Shown: piece after piece, positions 25,621 through 35,782 of the stretch
Layout of the letters: every line of letters begins with the position of its first letter
How positions within the stretch are numbered: the stretch's first letter is position 1
Assembly: GCF_003201855.1 (NCBI RefSeq)
Contig: NZ_QJKI01000003.1
Location: 124,001 to 188,000 of the forward strand
Reading direction: 5' to 3'
Source: Rivihabitans pingtungensis
Lineage (GTDB): Bacteria > Pseudomonadota > Gammaproteobacteria > Burkholderiales > Aquaspirillaceae
DNA: 64,000 bases
Position numbers and translations under genes: made by a program
The notes under the pieces: generated by a model
Databases searched by the model: none
What the model saw: only the letters and a program-made list of their open reading frames with translations
Told to the model about the DNA's origin: nothing

Positions 25621-26361
25621 TCAGCGCTGCTTCATGATCGCCAGGAGACGGTGAGAGTTTTCGCTCAGCAGAGTTGCCGCTTCCTGGGTGGAGACACCCC
25701 ATGCTTGTCCAAGGTGCCAGGCGGTGAGGTCAGCGCTCCAGGGCGGAACTGGCTTGTCATCGATCCGTGCAAATGGGCCGTCACTTTCGGGAACAACAAA
25801 GTGCCGCGGTAGCTTTGCCGCCAAAGCCCGGCCACTACTCGATGCAAATGCGGCTGGCCCGATGCTGAACCAGCAGCCTCGCTCTTCCGCAGCTCGCAGC
25901 TCCTTTACCGTCCCTGTGAACCAGTGCATTACTGCGGTCCCAAATCCGGCATGTCGATCCAAAATAGCCAATACGTCATTCACAGCTTGGCGTGAATGAA
26001 TGCTGAGCACACGACCGCCCAGTGCCGAGCTACGTTCAATGATGGCCTCAAATAGGCCGCACTGAACATCGTAGCTCTTGCGGTAGCGAGACGAGCCATC
26101 AAGGCCGACTTCGCCAATGGCTGAGACATCGCCCATTTGCGTCAACAGAAGGTCAAGCTCGCCAGCACGCTCGTGCGCAATCTCTGGATGAAGTCCTGGG
26201 GTGACAAGTACATTCGCTGCGCCCGTGAGCACACGCGCAGTCGCAACAAAGGCCTTTGGGCTGGTAGTCACCAGCCATGTGAATTCATTCTTCTGCGCAG
26301 CTTCCTTGAATACCTCGCGAGCGTTCGGATAGAGGTCAAGGTGGCAGTGGAAATCCATCAC
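25621..26361 (-). CDS. qatD: QatD: TatD-family metal-dependent DNase of a Qat defence system
   Basis: The protein has 246 residues and follows the TatD amidohydrolase-fold pattern. Metal ligands are all in place: DFHCHLD (HxH), AIGEVGLD (Glu), LSIHSR (His), VMHWFTG (His) and PESDGPF (Asp). TatD enzymes are 3'-5' exonucleases acting on DNA. In QatABCD the TatD subunit is required for phage defence. It overlaps qatC by 4 nt and ends the island operon, 3 nt from the convergent integrase. Confidence 0.88.
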   Translation of the reverse strand: MMDFHCHLDLYPNAREVFKEAAQKNEFTWLVTTSPKAFVATARVLTGAANVLVTPGLHPEIAHERAGELDLLLTQMGDVSAIGEVGLDGSSRYRKSYDVQCGLFEAIIERSSALGGRVLSIHSRQAVNDVLAILDRHAGFGTAVMHWFTGTVKELRAAEERGCWFSIGPAAFASSSGRALAAKLPRHFVVPESDGPFARIDDKPVPPWSADLTAWHLGQAWGVSTQEAATLLSENSHRLLAIMKQR

Positions 26362-27620
26362 AGTACGCCATCCCTCTGTAGCAAGACTTCAAGCTCATTC
26401 AGCCCATTAGCAAGTACGCTCCTGTATGCCAACCTAACAGCGGGCTCGGCAAATGCCAGAGAGGCCCCCAAGAACCGGTCCAAGCCTTTCTGCCGGGCCG
26501 TGAGTACGGCAAGGGCTGCAGCCATCGCGTCATCAGGTCCACTAGCCTTGTTCGCATCGGCCAACGAGCGGTGTACGTACTCGGTTGTATCGCGGGCAGG
26601 GTCCCAGGCGATAAATGCGGCTTTGCGAATCATGCAAGGAACACACCGGCCGCAGTGCTTTCGGTTGTAGGTGCGAAAACGGCCGCAACTCGTGGAGTCC
26701 GCCGCCAACTGCTGAAGCAGAGGCTGGTTGAGACACTCGTTGAGCATCTGGCCCTTGGTTTTGAACTGATAGGGAAGTTCAAGCCGAACAGGCACATCCA
26801 ATCCGTCCAGCACACTCTGCAACATTGCGATGAACTGCGGGTGCGTGGTCCGGGTGCTCAAACTAGAGACGCGTCCTGGCACCAAAGGCGGATTGATGCA
26901 AATGAATCCATTTTCTGGAACAAACACCTGGACAGGATCACTGGCAACCCGCGAGGCAGCCAGCACCGCGAACGCGTAAAAGGCCAGAGACCGAGCGCGC
27001 GTTGAAGTCTCACGTTGGCCGCTAAAGCTGATGCCATGACTCCACTGCCAGTGAGACCCCACACCACCAAGCTGCGCTGCGTAATTCCTCTGACGCTGAG
27101 AGTCCTCATGTGCCAGCTGCGACACAAACATCGGGCGGCGACCTTGTGCAACAAGGTCTATCCCCCCGATGAGGCTATCGAGGCCGCCTGATAGCAGGGA
27201 TACGCAGTCGTGCGCAGTCGCGACGGGCCTGCCATCCGGTGGCGCTGCACCGCCAGCTACGAAATGGAGCTTCCAGTAGTCGCCAGTGAGAACCTTGAGA
27301 AGTGCTTCAAGTTGTTCTTGGAAAGGCAGCCAGCGCAGTGGCTCATGCAGGCCGACAGTGAGCTCAATCACGCGCGTCCAGCCATCCGCACTCGTGCTTC
27401 GAAGACAGGCCAAGTCGGCGGCGCAAACTGCTAGGCAGAACTGAACGAAGTCCCAGACCTGAGCGCTCGGTGCGAACCCGCGCCGCTTCAACGAACCTCG
27501 CCATCCTTTCGCGATGGTGCCAACCCCAGGGCGTCGGGCGCTCTTGAAGTAGGTAAATGCGAGTTCTCCAGCATCGAGGCGCGCAGGCAAGAAGTCAGGT
27601 GTTGTACATAGAACTTTCAT
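26358..27620 (-). CDS. qatC: QatC: QueC-like PP-loop protein of a Qat defence system
   Basis: The protein has 420 residues. A PP-loop ATP pyrophosphatase motif, SLLSGGLDS (SGGLDS at 144-149), and a zinc site CGRFRTYNRKHCGRCVPC near residue 325 match QueC, the 7-cyano-7-deazaguanine synthase. An N-terminal extension of about 130 residues is not found in housekeeping QueC. In Qat systems this subunit is thought to modify a protein or small molecule in the defence complex. That role is not shown here. It overlaps both neighbours by 4 nt. Confidence 0.88.
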   Translation of the reverse strand: MKVLCTTPDFLPARLDAGELAFTYFKSARRPGVGTIAKGWRGSLKRRGFAPSAQVWDFVQFCLAVCAADLACLRSTSADGWTRVIELTVGLHEPLRWLPFQEQLEALLKVLTGDYWKLHFVAGGAAPPDGRPVATAHDCVSLLSGGLDSLIGGIDLVAQGRRPMFVSQLAHEDSQRQRNYAAQLGGVGSHWQWSHGISFSGQRETSTRARSLAFYAFAVLAASRVASDPVQVFVPENGFICINPPLVPGRVSSLSTRTTHPQFIAMLQSVLDGLDVPVRLELPYQFKTKGQMLNECLNQPLLQQLAADSTSCGRFRTYNRKHCGRCVPCMIRKAAFIAWDPARDTTEYVHRSLADANKASGPDDAMAAALAVLTARQKGLDRFLGASLAFAEPAVRLAYRSVLANGLNELEVLLQRDGVL

Positions 27621-28480
27621 TCGACAAATACCTCAAGGGTTGAGGCCAAGACTTCACTGGCAAGTCGTTGATGGTCAATGCCGCGTGGTCCTTGTCGGTC
27701 AAGAACCACCTTGACTTGCGCGTTGACATATTCCTTGATGTCGTTCCGATACAGCTGGATTTGCCGGGCGTCGAACTTAAGCTTCTCGTATGTTTGACCC
27801 AGTTGCAGGTCAACGCGATTACATAGGTCGTTGGCGACGATGTAGCCGATGAGGTCGCCGATTTGTGCATCTGTCAGATTGAAGATGTCGACTTCAGGGG
27901 CTACCTCGTACAGCTGACCAAGCGCTTCTGCCGCAGCGTTCCGAATGGATTCTTCGTCGACACTTCCTGTGTTCGGAAGAACTTCTTTGACCACCTCCAG
28001 GACGAGGTCGTTTGCTGAAAGGTTCTGGGCGCGAACCCGCTGGACCCAGTCGACAACTCGTGGATCCGTGGCATCCCGTGCGGACGCAAGAAATTGCCCC
28101 AGTTGGCCGGCACCCTGAGCCGTCGCTCTCATGGTGGCCGCTGCTCGTCGCGGGCCGCCCATTCCCTTGCTGACCATGCTCTTGGTCGCACTGCGCAGAG
28201 CTTCGCGCCCCCCGCCACCAAGGAATGCTGACATACCAGAACGGGCTGGAGCAAAGCGGCGGTCAGGCGCTAGCGCAGGTCCGGTCACATCACCTTCTTC
28301 ACCGCCAGCCGCGTCCCCCTGCCCGTCAGCGTTGGCGTCGTTGGCATCAGCCGGAGGAGGGCCTTCGCCATCACCAGGCGCAGGGCTGTCTCCGCCATTG
28401 CCGCCCTCGGGCGGCGAGAGCCACTCAGGATCAAAGGGGGAGCGGGAGCCGCCACCTTTGCTTGATGTTGACGTTCCCAT
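27617..28480 (-). CDS. qatB: QatB: subunit of a Qat defence system
   Basis: The protein has 287 residues. The N-terminal third is a low-complexity Gly/Pro/Asp-rich segment (SPPEGGNGGDSPAPGDGEG...). The rest is helical, with KGMGGPRRAAATMRATAQGAGQLGQFLASARD and a charged C-terminal domain ending LASEVLASTLEVFVE. I recognise it from position between a KAP ATPase and a QueC-like gene and from its Gly-rich start, rather than from a catalytic motif. It touches qatA by one base and overlaps qatC by 4 nt. Confidence 0.8.
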   Translation of the reverse strand: MGTSTSSKGGGSRSPFDPEWLSPPEGGNGGDSPAPGDGEGPPPADANDANADGQGDAAGGEEGDVTGPALAPDRRFAPARSGMSAFLGGGGREALRSATKSMVSKGMGGPRRAAATMRATAQGAGQLGQFLASARDATDPRVVDWVQRVRAQNLSANDLVLEVVKEVLPNTGSVDEESIRNAAAEALGQLYEVAPEVDIFNLTDAQIGDLIGYIVANDLCNRVDLQLGQTYEKLKFDARQIQLYRNDIKEYVNAQVKVVLDRQGPRGIDHQRLASEVLASTLEVFVE

Positions 28481-30321
28481 CAGCGCGCTCCTTTCCTGGC
28501 TTGTTCAATGGCTTGCTTGACCGGTCTGGAAGCATCGCCGGAGGCATGCCACTGATCGAGCACAGGACGAGCCCACGTCTGCTCATACAGGAGAGGGACG
28601 AGCCCTGGGCCGACCTCCTTGATGGGCGCCTGGGCCAGCAAAGCGGCGGCCTTTGCACCAAGGTCAGGAAAGATCTTGGAGATTTCCAGCAATGACACAA
28701 CGTCTTCGGTTTGCCGCCAGTTTCGCTTTGGTGACTTCAGCTGCCACACCTTGGCCATTACAGCGTCAGCCTGACTCACTCCAGCTGCTCGAATTGCCTG
28801 TGTCAGCGGCTCATTTGCGCTGGTCGCCACCATCAGCGCATCCCGCAAGGCACGGCCTTCGGTCGTCAAACTGTCGTCACCGAAGTCCCGCATCGCGGAG
28901 TCCCTGCTCAGGTGGAGCAATGGGCGCAAGTCCATTTCGCCAAGTGCAGGCTCCAGCCCAAGCCATTCCTTATGGAAAAACTCATCCTTGAATGGCTCAG
29001 GTAAGCCCCCCCCCTCTCGGGCAGACTGCTCAGCCACTCGAATGGCATCGACGCGCCCTTCCGTCGCGGAAGTGACTCGGCCTGCCAGCGCGTTTGCCAA
29101 GGCTTCGTCGCAGCGCTCCAAGAGGTGCCATTTGGCCAAGGCCTTAAGGTCCAATTCAATCCCCTGAGGCTTGGCTAGGGCTGACCGGAGAAAGACTGTG
29201 TTGAGGAACCGCTTCATCAGGCGCGGATTCGCGTTTACCTTGCTCGAACTCGTGAGCAGCGGTGCCAACCCCTCGGCCAATTCCATCAGCTCGACCAAGT
29301 GAGCGTTCTGAGGATTGATGAGGGCCTTCAAAAATTCCAGCGTCACCGCATCACCGCGCCAACTGGTCTTGAGGCGTTCAGCGACGGCCTGAACCGCGCG
29401 AGTGAACTGACCATCGACGAACTGGCCGTCAGCAACGGCCCGCTCCAGCAGCAACAACGCGAGGTAGGCCTTTGCCTCGTTCACCCCTAGCCTTGGCACA
29501 TGCAGCGGGACCTGGATAAGCTTGTCGAAGTAGTTCGTCGCAACCTCATCGCTGATGCCTGTCCCCGCAAAGTGCACTCGTACAGCGCCTCGAATGAACT
29601 CGTTGTCGGCAGCAACAACAAACGCGCTGCGCTTCAGGAACAGCAGCAGGCGAATGGACTCCAGTGTCGAAATGGCCGTCTGCGGGAGACAGCGGTCAAG
29701 GTCGTCCACGAACACAACAAGGGTGATCTTCAGCTCTTCCAGAAGCTCCTCAAGCGCATCTCGAAATGCCTGAATCTCACCTGGCAGAGAGACCGGCTCG
29801 GCAGGCTTCAGTAGGCCCCAATCCTCATCCTTCTCGGCCTTGTCGTCAGCGGCCTCTCCCTGCTCGTCGCCAAAGCCAAACTTTGCGAGCGTGCGTCCAA
29901 TCAAGCCAATAGGGATGCCAGTGGCGATCGTTGCTGCCGCCTCGCCCCCGAGTTGAACGATTCGCAGCAGATTGATGCGTTGAAGAAGCCTTTTGGCTTT
30001 CTTCAACAGCCCCTCGTCGGCGGAAGCTCGGCGCAACACTTCATCACCGACCATTTGAAGAAGAGCACTACGTGCGCCTTCGAAGTCCTGGTAAAGCCAA
30101 GGATTGAAGGTGACCACCACGTACGTATTCTTGTTGGGGTCTGCGTCGACGTTCAGCCGTGCCGCGACCATGCGTACCAATGAGGACTTTCCGACGCCCC
30201 AGCCGCCCGATACGCCAATCGAAATGGGTTGTCCGTTCGCCTGCTGCAGAAGCTTTGCGCAGGCATCCGCAACAACGCCGAAATTCAAGTAGTCCGTGGT
30301 GGTTTCGTTGTCATGCCACAT
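28480..30321 (-). CDS. qatA: QatA: KAP-family P-loop NTPase of a Qat defence system
   Basis: The protein has 613 residues. Walker A is GWGVGKSS (residues 40-47), and Walker B is TLVVFVDDLDRCLP (about 200-213), as in the KAP family. Residues about 115-145 (LLRIVQLGGEAAATIATGIPIGLIG) form a hydrophobic segment, so it may touch the membrane, which is common in KAP proteins. It is the first gene of the qat set and starts 24 nt after the hsdR stop. Base composition is higher in GC than in the hsd genes. Confidence 0.88.
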   Translation of the reverse strand: MWHDNETTTDYLNFGVVADACAKLLQQANGQPISIGVSGGWGVGKSSLVRMVAARLNVDADPNKNTYVVVTFNPWLYQDFEGARSALLQMVGDEVLRRASADEGLLKKAKRLLQRINLLRIVQLGGEAAATIATGIPIGLIGRTLAKFGFGDEQGEAADDKAEKDEDWGLLKPAEPVSLPGEIQAFRDALEELLEELKITLVVFVDDLDRCLPQTAISTLESIRLLLFLKRSAFVVAADNEFIRGAVRVHFAGTGISDEVATNYFDKLIQVPLHVPRLGVNEAKAYLALLLLERAVADGQFVDGQFTRAVQAVAERLKTSWRGDAVTLEFLKALINPQNAHLVELMELAEGLAPLLTSSSKVNANPRLMKRFLNTVFLRSALAKPQGIELDLKALAKWHLLERCDEALANALAGRVTSATEGRVDAIRVAEQSAREGGGLPEPFKDEFFHKEWLGLEPALGEMDLRPLLHLSRDSAMRDFGDDSLTTEGRALRDALMVATSANEPLTQAIRAAGVSQADAVMAKVWQLKSPKRNWRQTEDVVSLLEISKIFPDLGAKAAALLAQAPIKEVGPGLVPLLYEQTWARPVLDQWHASGDASRPVKQAIEQARKGAR

Positions 30322-30345
30322 GTGCTCCCCCTGAGAATCGTGTGC

Positions 30346-33300
30346 TTATAGTTGCCCACCAACACCCTTGAACTTCTCAATAAAAGCCGCGATCTTCTGG
30401 AAGACTGCCTGCTTCTTAGTCAGGTATTTCGGGTTCAATGGGCTCATCTTGGGCAAAACAGCATTAAGCTCTGTGCCATTCTCGCTGGCGAACTCCCGCT
30501 TAAGCGAAGTGATGATGTAACGTTTGGCGGCTTCGGTATTAAGCCCCTCGGTGCTAATCAACTCCTGCGCTTCGCGCTGCTGCTCTGCTTGGGCAAAGGT
30601 GAAGAACGCATCAATCACACTGGCCTTGTCACCGATCTGGTTCAGATCCGTCTGATTGATAAAATCCACCAGCAAGCCCTCTTTGGCCCGGTTACCCAAG
30701 CTGGCCCGGATCACTCGCCGCACTTCCTCCACCAGCGCCGACTTGCTCTTGATCTTCTTGTTATGCTCAAAGATCAGTTCCAGGATGTAGTCTAGGTTGA
30801 TTTCCTGCGATTTAAGCAAGTCCACCTCAAAAACCACATCATCCCAGTCGATGGTGGATTTTTCCTTCTCAGCACCGGCCTTTTCACGGCGCAACCAGTC
30901 GCGCACATCGTTGTAGGTCGAGCGGTAATCCTGAATCTTTCGCTCGGGCGGAAGCGTGATGGCTTGCAGTGCGGCCAGATCATCATCGTTCAGATAGTGT
31001 TTGGCCTTGAATGCCTCGACTGCCGCCACGTCGCCCATATCAATGCCTTGCGCCTCCTTCAGGCAGGCGAATTCGTCATAGTTTTGCAGCACGTTTTCCA
31101 CGCGCAAATACTCACCAAACAGCTTGGCAAAGGCTTTTTTGTCGGCTTCTTTCTCAATGGCGGCAGGGTCGGGAAAGCGCGTCTCCAGCTCTGCCACCAC
31201 ATCCATGAAGCCCCGCCGCGCCTCACCAGTGACAGCATCGGTAAAGCCCTCCATGTACTCCGTGTAGCTCTTCTCCAGCACCACGTTCTTGGTGTTCTTG
31301 TCACCAAACAAGGTGATGGCGTCAATCGTTGCCTGCTCCAGGTCGCGGAAGGTGACGATATTGCCGAAGGTCTTGGTGGCGTCAAAGATGCGGTTGGTGC
31401 GCGAATACGCCTGCATCAGCCCGTGGAAACGCAGGTTCTTGTCCACAAACAGCGTATTCAGCGTGGGGGCATCAAAACCGGTGAGGAACATGCCCACCAC
31501 GATCAGCAAGTCCACCTGCTCATCGATAGGAAGTTTTTTACCAGTATCGTCGGCGCCCTTCACGCGTTTAGCCAGATCGCGGTAATAGTTCTCGAAGGTT
31601 TTGCTGTCCACGCTGAAGTTGGTCTTGAACAGCGCGTTGTAGTCAGCAATCGCCGCACTCAAGAACTCCTTGGCGCTGCTGTTCATGGCCGACACATCAA
31701 AGCTCTCGTCCTGAATGTCGCCAATCGCATCCTGCTCTTCGTTGGCGGCGAAGGAGAAGATGGTGGCCACCTTCAGCGGTTTGTCGCAGCTCTTTTGCAG
31801 ATCCCTGAAGCTCTCGTAATACAGCTTGGCTGCATCCACACTGCTGACCGCAAACATGGCATTGAACCCTTTATTGCCCGCATGAAGGCGGTGGGTCTTT
31901 TGCCGGAAATTGTTCAAGATGTATTGGGTAATCTCGCGGATGCGCTCAGGGTGCAGCAGGGCTTGCTTGTTTTCCGCCGCGCTCAGTTTTTTCTCATCCT
32001 GCTCGGTTTCGAGGGCCTTGAACTGTGGGCGCACATCGTTGTAATCCACCTTGAACTTCAGCACCTTCTCGTCTCGAATCGCATCGGTAATCACATACGA
32101 ATGCAACTCACGGCCAAACACGCTGGCAGTGGTGTCAGCCCCCAAGGCGTTATCCGGGAAGATTGGCGTGCCGGTAAAGCCAAACTGGCAGAATTTCTTG
32201 AACTTTTTCTTCAGGTTTTTCTGCGCTTCGCCAAACTGGCTGCGGTGGCACTCATCAAAAATGAACACCACTTGCTTGCCGTAGATAGGCAAGTCCGCCT
32301 CGCTTTTCATCAGATTGTTGAGCTTCTGGATGGTGGTAACGATAATCTTGTTGTCATCCTTGTCCAGATTGCGTTTCAGGCCCGCCGTACTGTCTGAGCC
32401 ATTGACACTGTCCGGCGAAAAGCGTTGGTATTCCTTCATGGTCTGGTAATCCAGATCCTTGCGGTCTACCACAAAAAACACTTTTTCGATGAATTCCAGC
32501 TCTGTGGCCAGACGCGCCGCCTTGAAGCTGGTCAGCGTCTTGCCCGAGCCCGTGGTGTGCCAGATGAAGCCTCCGCTTTCGGTGTTGCTCCAGTTCTTGG
32601 CCTGATGGCTGCTTTTGATCTTCCACAAAATGCGTTCTGTCGCGGCAATCTGGTACGGGCGCATCACCAACAGCGTATTGCTGACATCAAACACCGAGTA
32701 GTGCAGCAGCACATTCAGCAGCGTGTGCTTCTGGAAGAAAGTGGCCGTGAAATCCTTCAGGTCTTTGATCAGAGTGTTATCCGACCTTGCCCAATTCATG
32801 GTGAAGTCGAAACTATTTTTGTTGCGCTGGGTGGTGTTGGCAAAGTAGCGGCTATCGGTGCCGTTGGAAATCACAAACAATTGCAGATACTTGAACAAAG
32901 AGTGCTCGCTATTAAAGCTTTCCTTGCTGTAGCGGTGTACCTGATTGAAGGCCTCACGAATCGCCATGCCGCGCTTTTTCAGCTCTACCTGCACCAGCGG
33001 CAGGCCATTGACCAAAATGGTCACATCATAGCGGTTGGCATGTGAGCCGGTCTGTTCAAACTGATTGATCACCTGCACTTTGTTGCAGGCGATGTTTTTC
33101 TTGTCCAATAAATAAATGTTTTTAATGCTCCCATCATCAAAAACAAAATCATGCACATGGTCATCGTGAATCTTGCGGGTTTTCTCAACGATGCCATCAC
33201 TGGGCTTATCTAACCACGTTTCTACAAAGCGCTGCCACTCGCTATCAGTGAATTGCTGGCTATTGAGTGCTTGCAGTTGTATGCGCACATTTTTAAGCAA

Positions 33301-33477
33301 ATCACCAGGTGTATGCAGATCAGACAAGTACTCATACCCTTGATTCTGCAAATCCTGAATAAACTCATACTCCAGATGGCCTTCGCTCTGATAGCTCTCA
33401 GCGGTCTTCCATTCAGGCTTGTATTGATCCAAAATAATAAAGCTATTGGATTCGGCAATGGTTTTATAGTCGCTCAT
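30346..33477 (-). CDS. hsdR: Type I restriction enzyme, R subunit (EcoR124I/type IC-like)
   Basis: HsdR is the motor and nuclease of the type I complex. The protein has 1043 residues. The nuclease motif is D151 (RYDVTIL) with E165 and K167 (VQVELKK), numbers identical to those I recall for EcoR124I HsdR. The helicase part has Walker A HTTGSGKT with K313 and a DECH box ([13 protein letters not shown]). The motif [20 protein letters not shown] is motif VI-like. Its ATG overlaps the rhuM stop by 4 nt. Confidence 0.95.
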   Translation of the reverse strand: MSDYKTIAESNSFIILDQYKPEWKTAESYQSEGHLEYEFIQDLQNQGYEYLSDLHTPGDLLKNVRIQLQALNSQQFTDSEWQRFVETWLDKPSDGIVEKTRKIHDDHVHDFVFDDGSIKNIYLLDKKNIACNKVQVINQFEQTGSHANRYDVTILVNGLPLVQVELKKRGMAIREAFNQVHRYSKESFNSEHSLFKYLQLFVISNGTDSRYFANTTQRNKNSFDFTMNWARSDNTLIKDLKDFTATFFQKHTLLNVLLHYSVFDVSNTLLVMRPYQIAATERILWKIKSSHQAKNWSNTESGGFIWHTTGSGKTLTSFKAARLATELEFIEKVFFVVDRKDLDYQTMKEYQRFSPDSVNGSDSTAGLKRNLDKDDNKIIVTTIQKLNNLMKSEADLPIYGKQVVFIFDECHRSQFGEAQKNLKKKFKKFCQFGFTGTPIFPDNALGADTTASVFGRELHSYVITDAIRDEKVLKFKVDYNDVRPQFKALETEQDEKKLSAAENKQALLHPERIREITQYILNNFRQKTHRLHAGNKGFNAMFAVSSVDAAKLYYESFRDLQKSCDKPLKVATIFSFAANEEQDAIGDIQDESFDVSAMNSSAKEFLSAAIADYNALFKTNFSVDSKTFENYYRDLAKRVKGADDTGKKLPIDEQVDLLIVVGMFLTGFDAPTLNTLFVDKNLRFHGLMQAYSRTNRIFDATKTFGNIVTFRDLEQATIDAITLFGDKNTKNVVLEKSYTEYMEGFTDAVTGEARRGFMDVVAELETRFPDPAAIEKEADKKAFAKLFGEYLRVENVLQNYDEFACLKEAQGIDMGDVAAVEAFKAKHYLNDDDLAALQAITLPPERKIQDYRSTYNDVRDWLRREKAGAEKEKSTIDWDDVVFEVDLLKSQEINLDYILELIFEHNKKIKSKSALVEEVRRVIRASLGNRAKEGLLVDFINQTDLNQIGDKASVIDAFFTFAQAEQQREAQELISTEGLNTEAAKRYIITSLKREFASENGTELNAVLPKMSPLNPKYLTKKQAVFQKIAAFIEKFKGVGGQL

Positions 33478-34508
33478 TGTTCAGCGCCCTTCTTTTTCAG
33501 CAGTTTTTTTACTTCACGATCAAAATCAGACTCAATGCGTTGCTGCTTGTTGAATTTTTCATATTCAGCAGAAGCCTTCAGCTCAGCCTGCTTTCGGCTG
33601 ACTGTTCCGAACCCTTCCAGTATCCGGTATTCATTGAAGGACAGAAACTTGTCTACGCTTTCAGCAAAACTTTCCATGGTGAAAGTATTGCGCCGCTCGA
33701 TAATGCCTTCGATATAATCAAAAAATGCCGAGACGGCCCGTTCAAGCCTCTTGATTTCCTCTGCACTCAAGTAATTCTTGGCCACCAGAGAATCAGATTT
33801 CAGTACTCGCCCATCCGGCGCATTTTTATAGGTGCTCATGCCCATCAAGGGCTTGCTGGCGTCAGCCTTCAGCGAGATGATTTCTGCCGCTGTATGGCCA
33901 GTAATTGCATAATGAAACTTGTCTTGCACATGAGCATAAAACAGGCGAGTGGTTTCCGACTTCGAGTCGTAATCGATACTACACTCGGCAAAAATATCGG
34001 TAATCTGCTGATAAATCCGCCGTTCGCTGGCGCGGATGGAGCGCACCCGCTCCAGTAACTCGCGGAAATAATCTTTGCCAAAGAAGCGGCCATTTTTCAG
34101 GCGATCATCATCCATGGCGAAGCCCTTGATGATGTACTCTTTAATCAGCTGGGTGGCCCAAATACGAAACTGGGTGGCCTGCGCCGAATTCACCCGGTAG
34201 CCCACCGAAATCACCGCATCCAGGTTGTAGTACTCCAATTTGCGTGTAACCTGACGCGCCCCCTCTTGCTGAACTGTTTCCAGAATGGAAACAGTTGCCT
34301 CACGATGCAATTCGCCTGATTGGTAAATATTCTCAAGGTGTTTGGAAATTGCCGCGACGCCCACCCCAAACAACTCCGCCATGCGCTTCTGGGTCAACCA
34401 GATGCTTTCATTGCTGAGCAATACCTCTACCTTGATGGCGCCATTGGGGGCGGTATAGAGCAAGAATTCTGTCGTTTGATTGTGCAAAGTCATTGGGTGG
34501 GTGGACAT
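33474..34508 (-). CDS. rhuM: RhuM-family protein
   Basis: The protein has 344 residues from the ATG at 34508, chosen because GAGGGAAATA precedes it. Family blocks are [40 protein letters not shown] and [30 protein letters not shown], a helix-turn-helix type region. RhuM proteins are named after a Salmonella virulence-island gene and are frequently found inside type I R-M loci. Their biochemical function is not established. The C-terminus is basic and helical ([25 protein letters not shown]). It lies between the PrrC-like gene and hsdR. Confidence 0.88.
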   Translation of the reverse strand: MSTHPMTLHNQTTEFLLYTAPNGAIKVEVLLSNESIWLTQKRMAELFGVGVAAISKHLENIYQSGELHREATVSILETVQQEGARQVTRKLEYYNLDAVISVGYRVNSAQATQFRIWATQLIKEYIIKGFAMDDDRLKNGRFFGKDYFRELLERVRSIRASERRIYQQITDIFAECSIDYDSKSETTRLFYAHVQDKFHYAITGHTAAEIISLKADASKPLMGMSTYKNAPDGRVLKSDSLVAKNYLSAEEIKRLERAVSAFFDYIEGIIERRNTFTMESFAESVDKFLSFNEYRILEGFGTVSRKQAELKASAEYEKFNKQQRIESDFDREVKKLLKKKGAEQ

Positions 34509-34665
34509 TATTTCCCTCGTGTATCGTGCCAGCCTGGGATGCGCATCCCCCTGGGCATTCGCCCCATAGGCGGTGGGGCAAGTGCACAATGCGGTCGGCA
34601 ACTCCCGCCGGCATGCTTATTTACTATCGATGCGCAGTGATGACAGCGGTCATCTCGCCCATGCC

Positions 34666-35781
34666 TTATGGCTTGGTTTTCTGCCAAAAACCATAGTTTT
34701 TTTTCAAATGATCCAGCAGCAGCTTGACCGTGGCTTTCTCTGCTGGCGTGGGCTCTGCAACGGCCTCATTGGACAGCGTGCTGTGGCTGGTGAATTGGAT
34801 AATTCTGTTCAGATACAGCTGCCGGTCATCAGGCAAAAGCTCAGACCACTTGGGGTAGCCCAAAAAACTGGCCGTTTTTTCGTAGAGGTTGCGCAGCAAG
34901 GTAAAGTGATATCGTTCAACCTTGTTGTCCGCAATTGCCTGCTCGATGGTTTGCTTCAGATGCAGGTGATAGGAAAAGCTCTGGTTGGAATCGCCATGTT
35001 TTTCCGTCAGCGCGAAACCACCATCTTCAAAACGCTCCAGCAAGTAGCAAGTCTTGTTGCCTAACTCATTAAATAACACGTTGTAGAACAGCGGGCTGTG
35101 CGTGGTGACGATGAACTTCAGCTCGGATTGACTGGATTTAATCAAACTGGCCAGATTCACCGCCAGCTCAATCAGGTGATTTTCATCCAGCGAGCTGACG
35201 GGGTCATCCACAAAGACATAGCTCAGATTGTTGAAGACATCGGTGGAGCGCTCAGCCGCTTCAGCGATGTTCAGTTCGGCAATCACCTGCTCCAGCAATG
35301 CATTGAAAACACTCCAGATGAAGTTGCTTTCTTCACCTTTGGAGATTTTGATATATGGTTCTGGCTGATTGTTTCCGCGCGTGAACGAAAAGCTGACCGA
35401 TGAGAAATCCGCGCTGAAATGCGGCGTCAACTTGTCGCTGGTGTAGCGCTGAAAAGTGGTGGTGATGCTTTGGTCCTGGCCTTGTTCCTCCAACACCCAT
35501 GTGGTGAAAGCATTGGGTTGAATCTTCAGTGTTGGATTGGCCCCTCGCCCCAAGTCGTTGTCCCAGTAAAACAAGTCTTCGGTAAAGGCACTGTAATAAA
35601 GAATTTTTTTGTCGGCCAACTCCGATGATGGCACATCATCACCTTCTGGCTTGGGGTCAATTTCCTGTTTGAATGCCCGCGACAGGCGTGTCTTACCCGT
35701 GCCATTGAAGGCATAAATTAACTGCACCTTTTTGTTGGCCGCTTTCAGCTGCTGCGCGATTTCAGTCAGCGTCTTGCTCAT
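34666..35781 (-). CDS. PrrC-like anticodon nuclease (ABC-ATPase + ACNase domain)
   Basis: The protein has 371 residues. An ABC-type ATPase occupies residues 1-260: Walker A AFNGTGKT (24-31), a signature-like SKGEES (147-152), Walker B YVFVDDPVSSLDENH (188-202), and H-loop TTHSP (226-230). The C-terminal 110 residues hold R297, E301 and H333. That spacing (R-x3-E-x31-H) equals the R320/E324/H356 triad of PrrC. PrrC cleaves tRNA-Lys in the anticodon loop when phage disarms its partner type IC enzyme. It lies between hsdS and rhuM/hsdR, matching the prr locus. A generic AAA_13 ATPase is the alternative. Confidence 0.75.
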   Translation of the reverse strand: MSKTLTEIAQQLKAANKKVQLIYAFNGTGKTRLSRAFKQEIDPKPEGDDVPSSELADKKILYYSAFTEDLFYWDNDLGRGANPTLKIQPNAFTTWVLEEQGQDQSITTTFQRYTSDKLTPHFSADFSSVSFSFTRGNNQPEPYIKISKGEESNFIWSVFNALLEQVIAELNIAEAAERSTDVFNNLSYVFVDDPVSSLDENHLIELAVNLASLIKSSQSELKFIVTTHSPLFYNVLFNELGNKTCYLLERFEDGGFALTEKHGDSNQSFSYHLHLKQTIEQAIADNKVERYHFTLLRNLYEKTASFLGYPKWSELLPDDRQLYLNRIIQFTSHSTLSNEAVAEPTPAEKATVKLLLDHLKKNYGFWQKTKP

Positions 35782-35782
35782 T

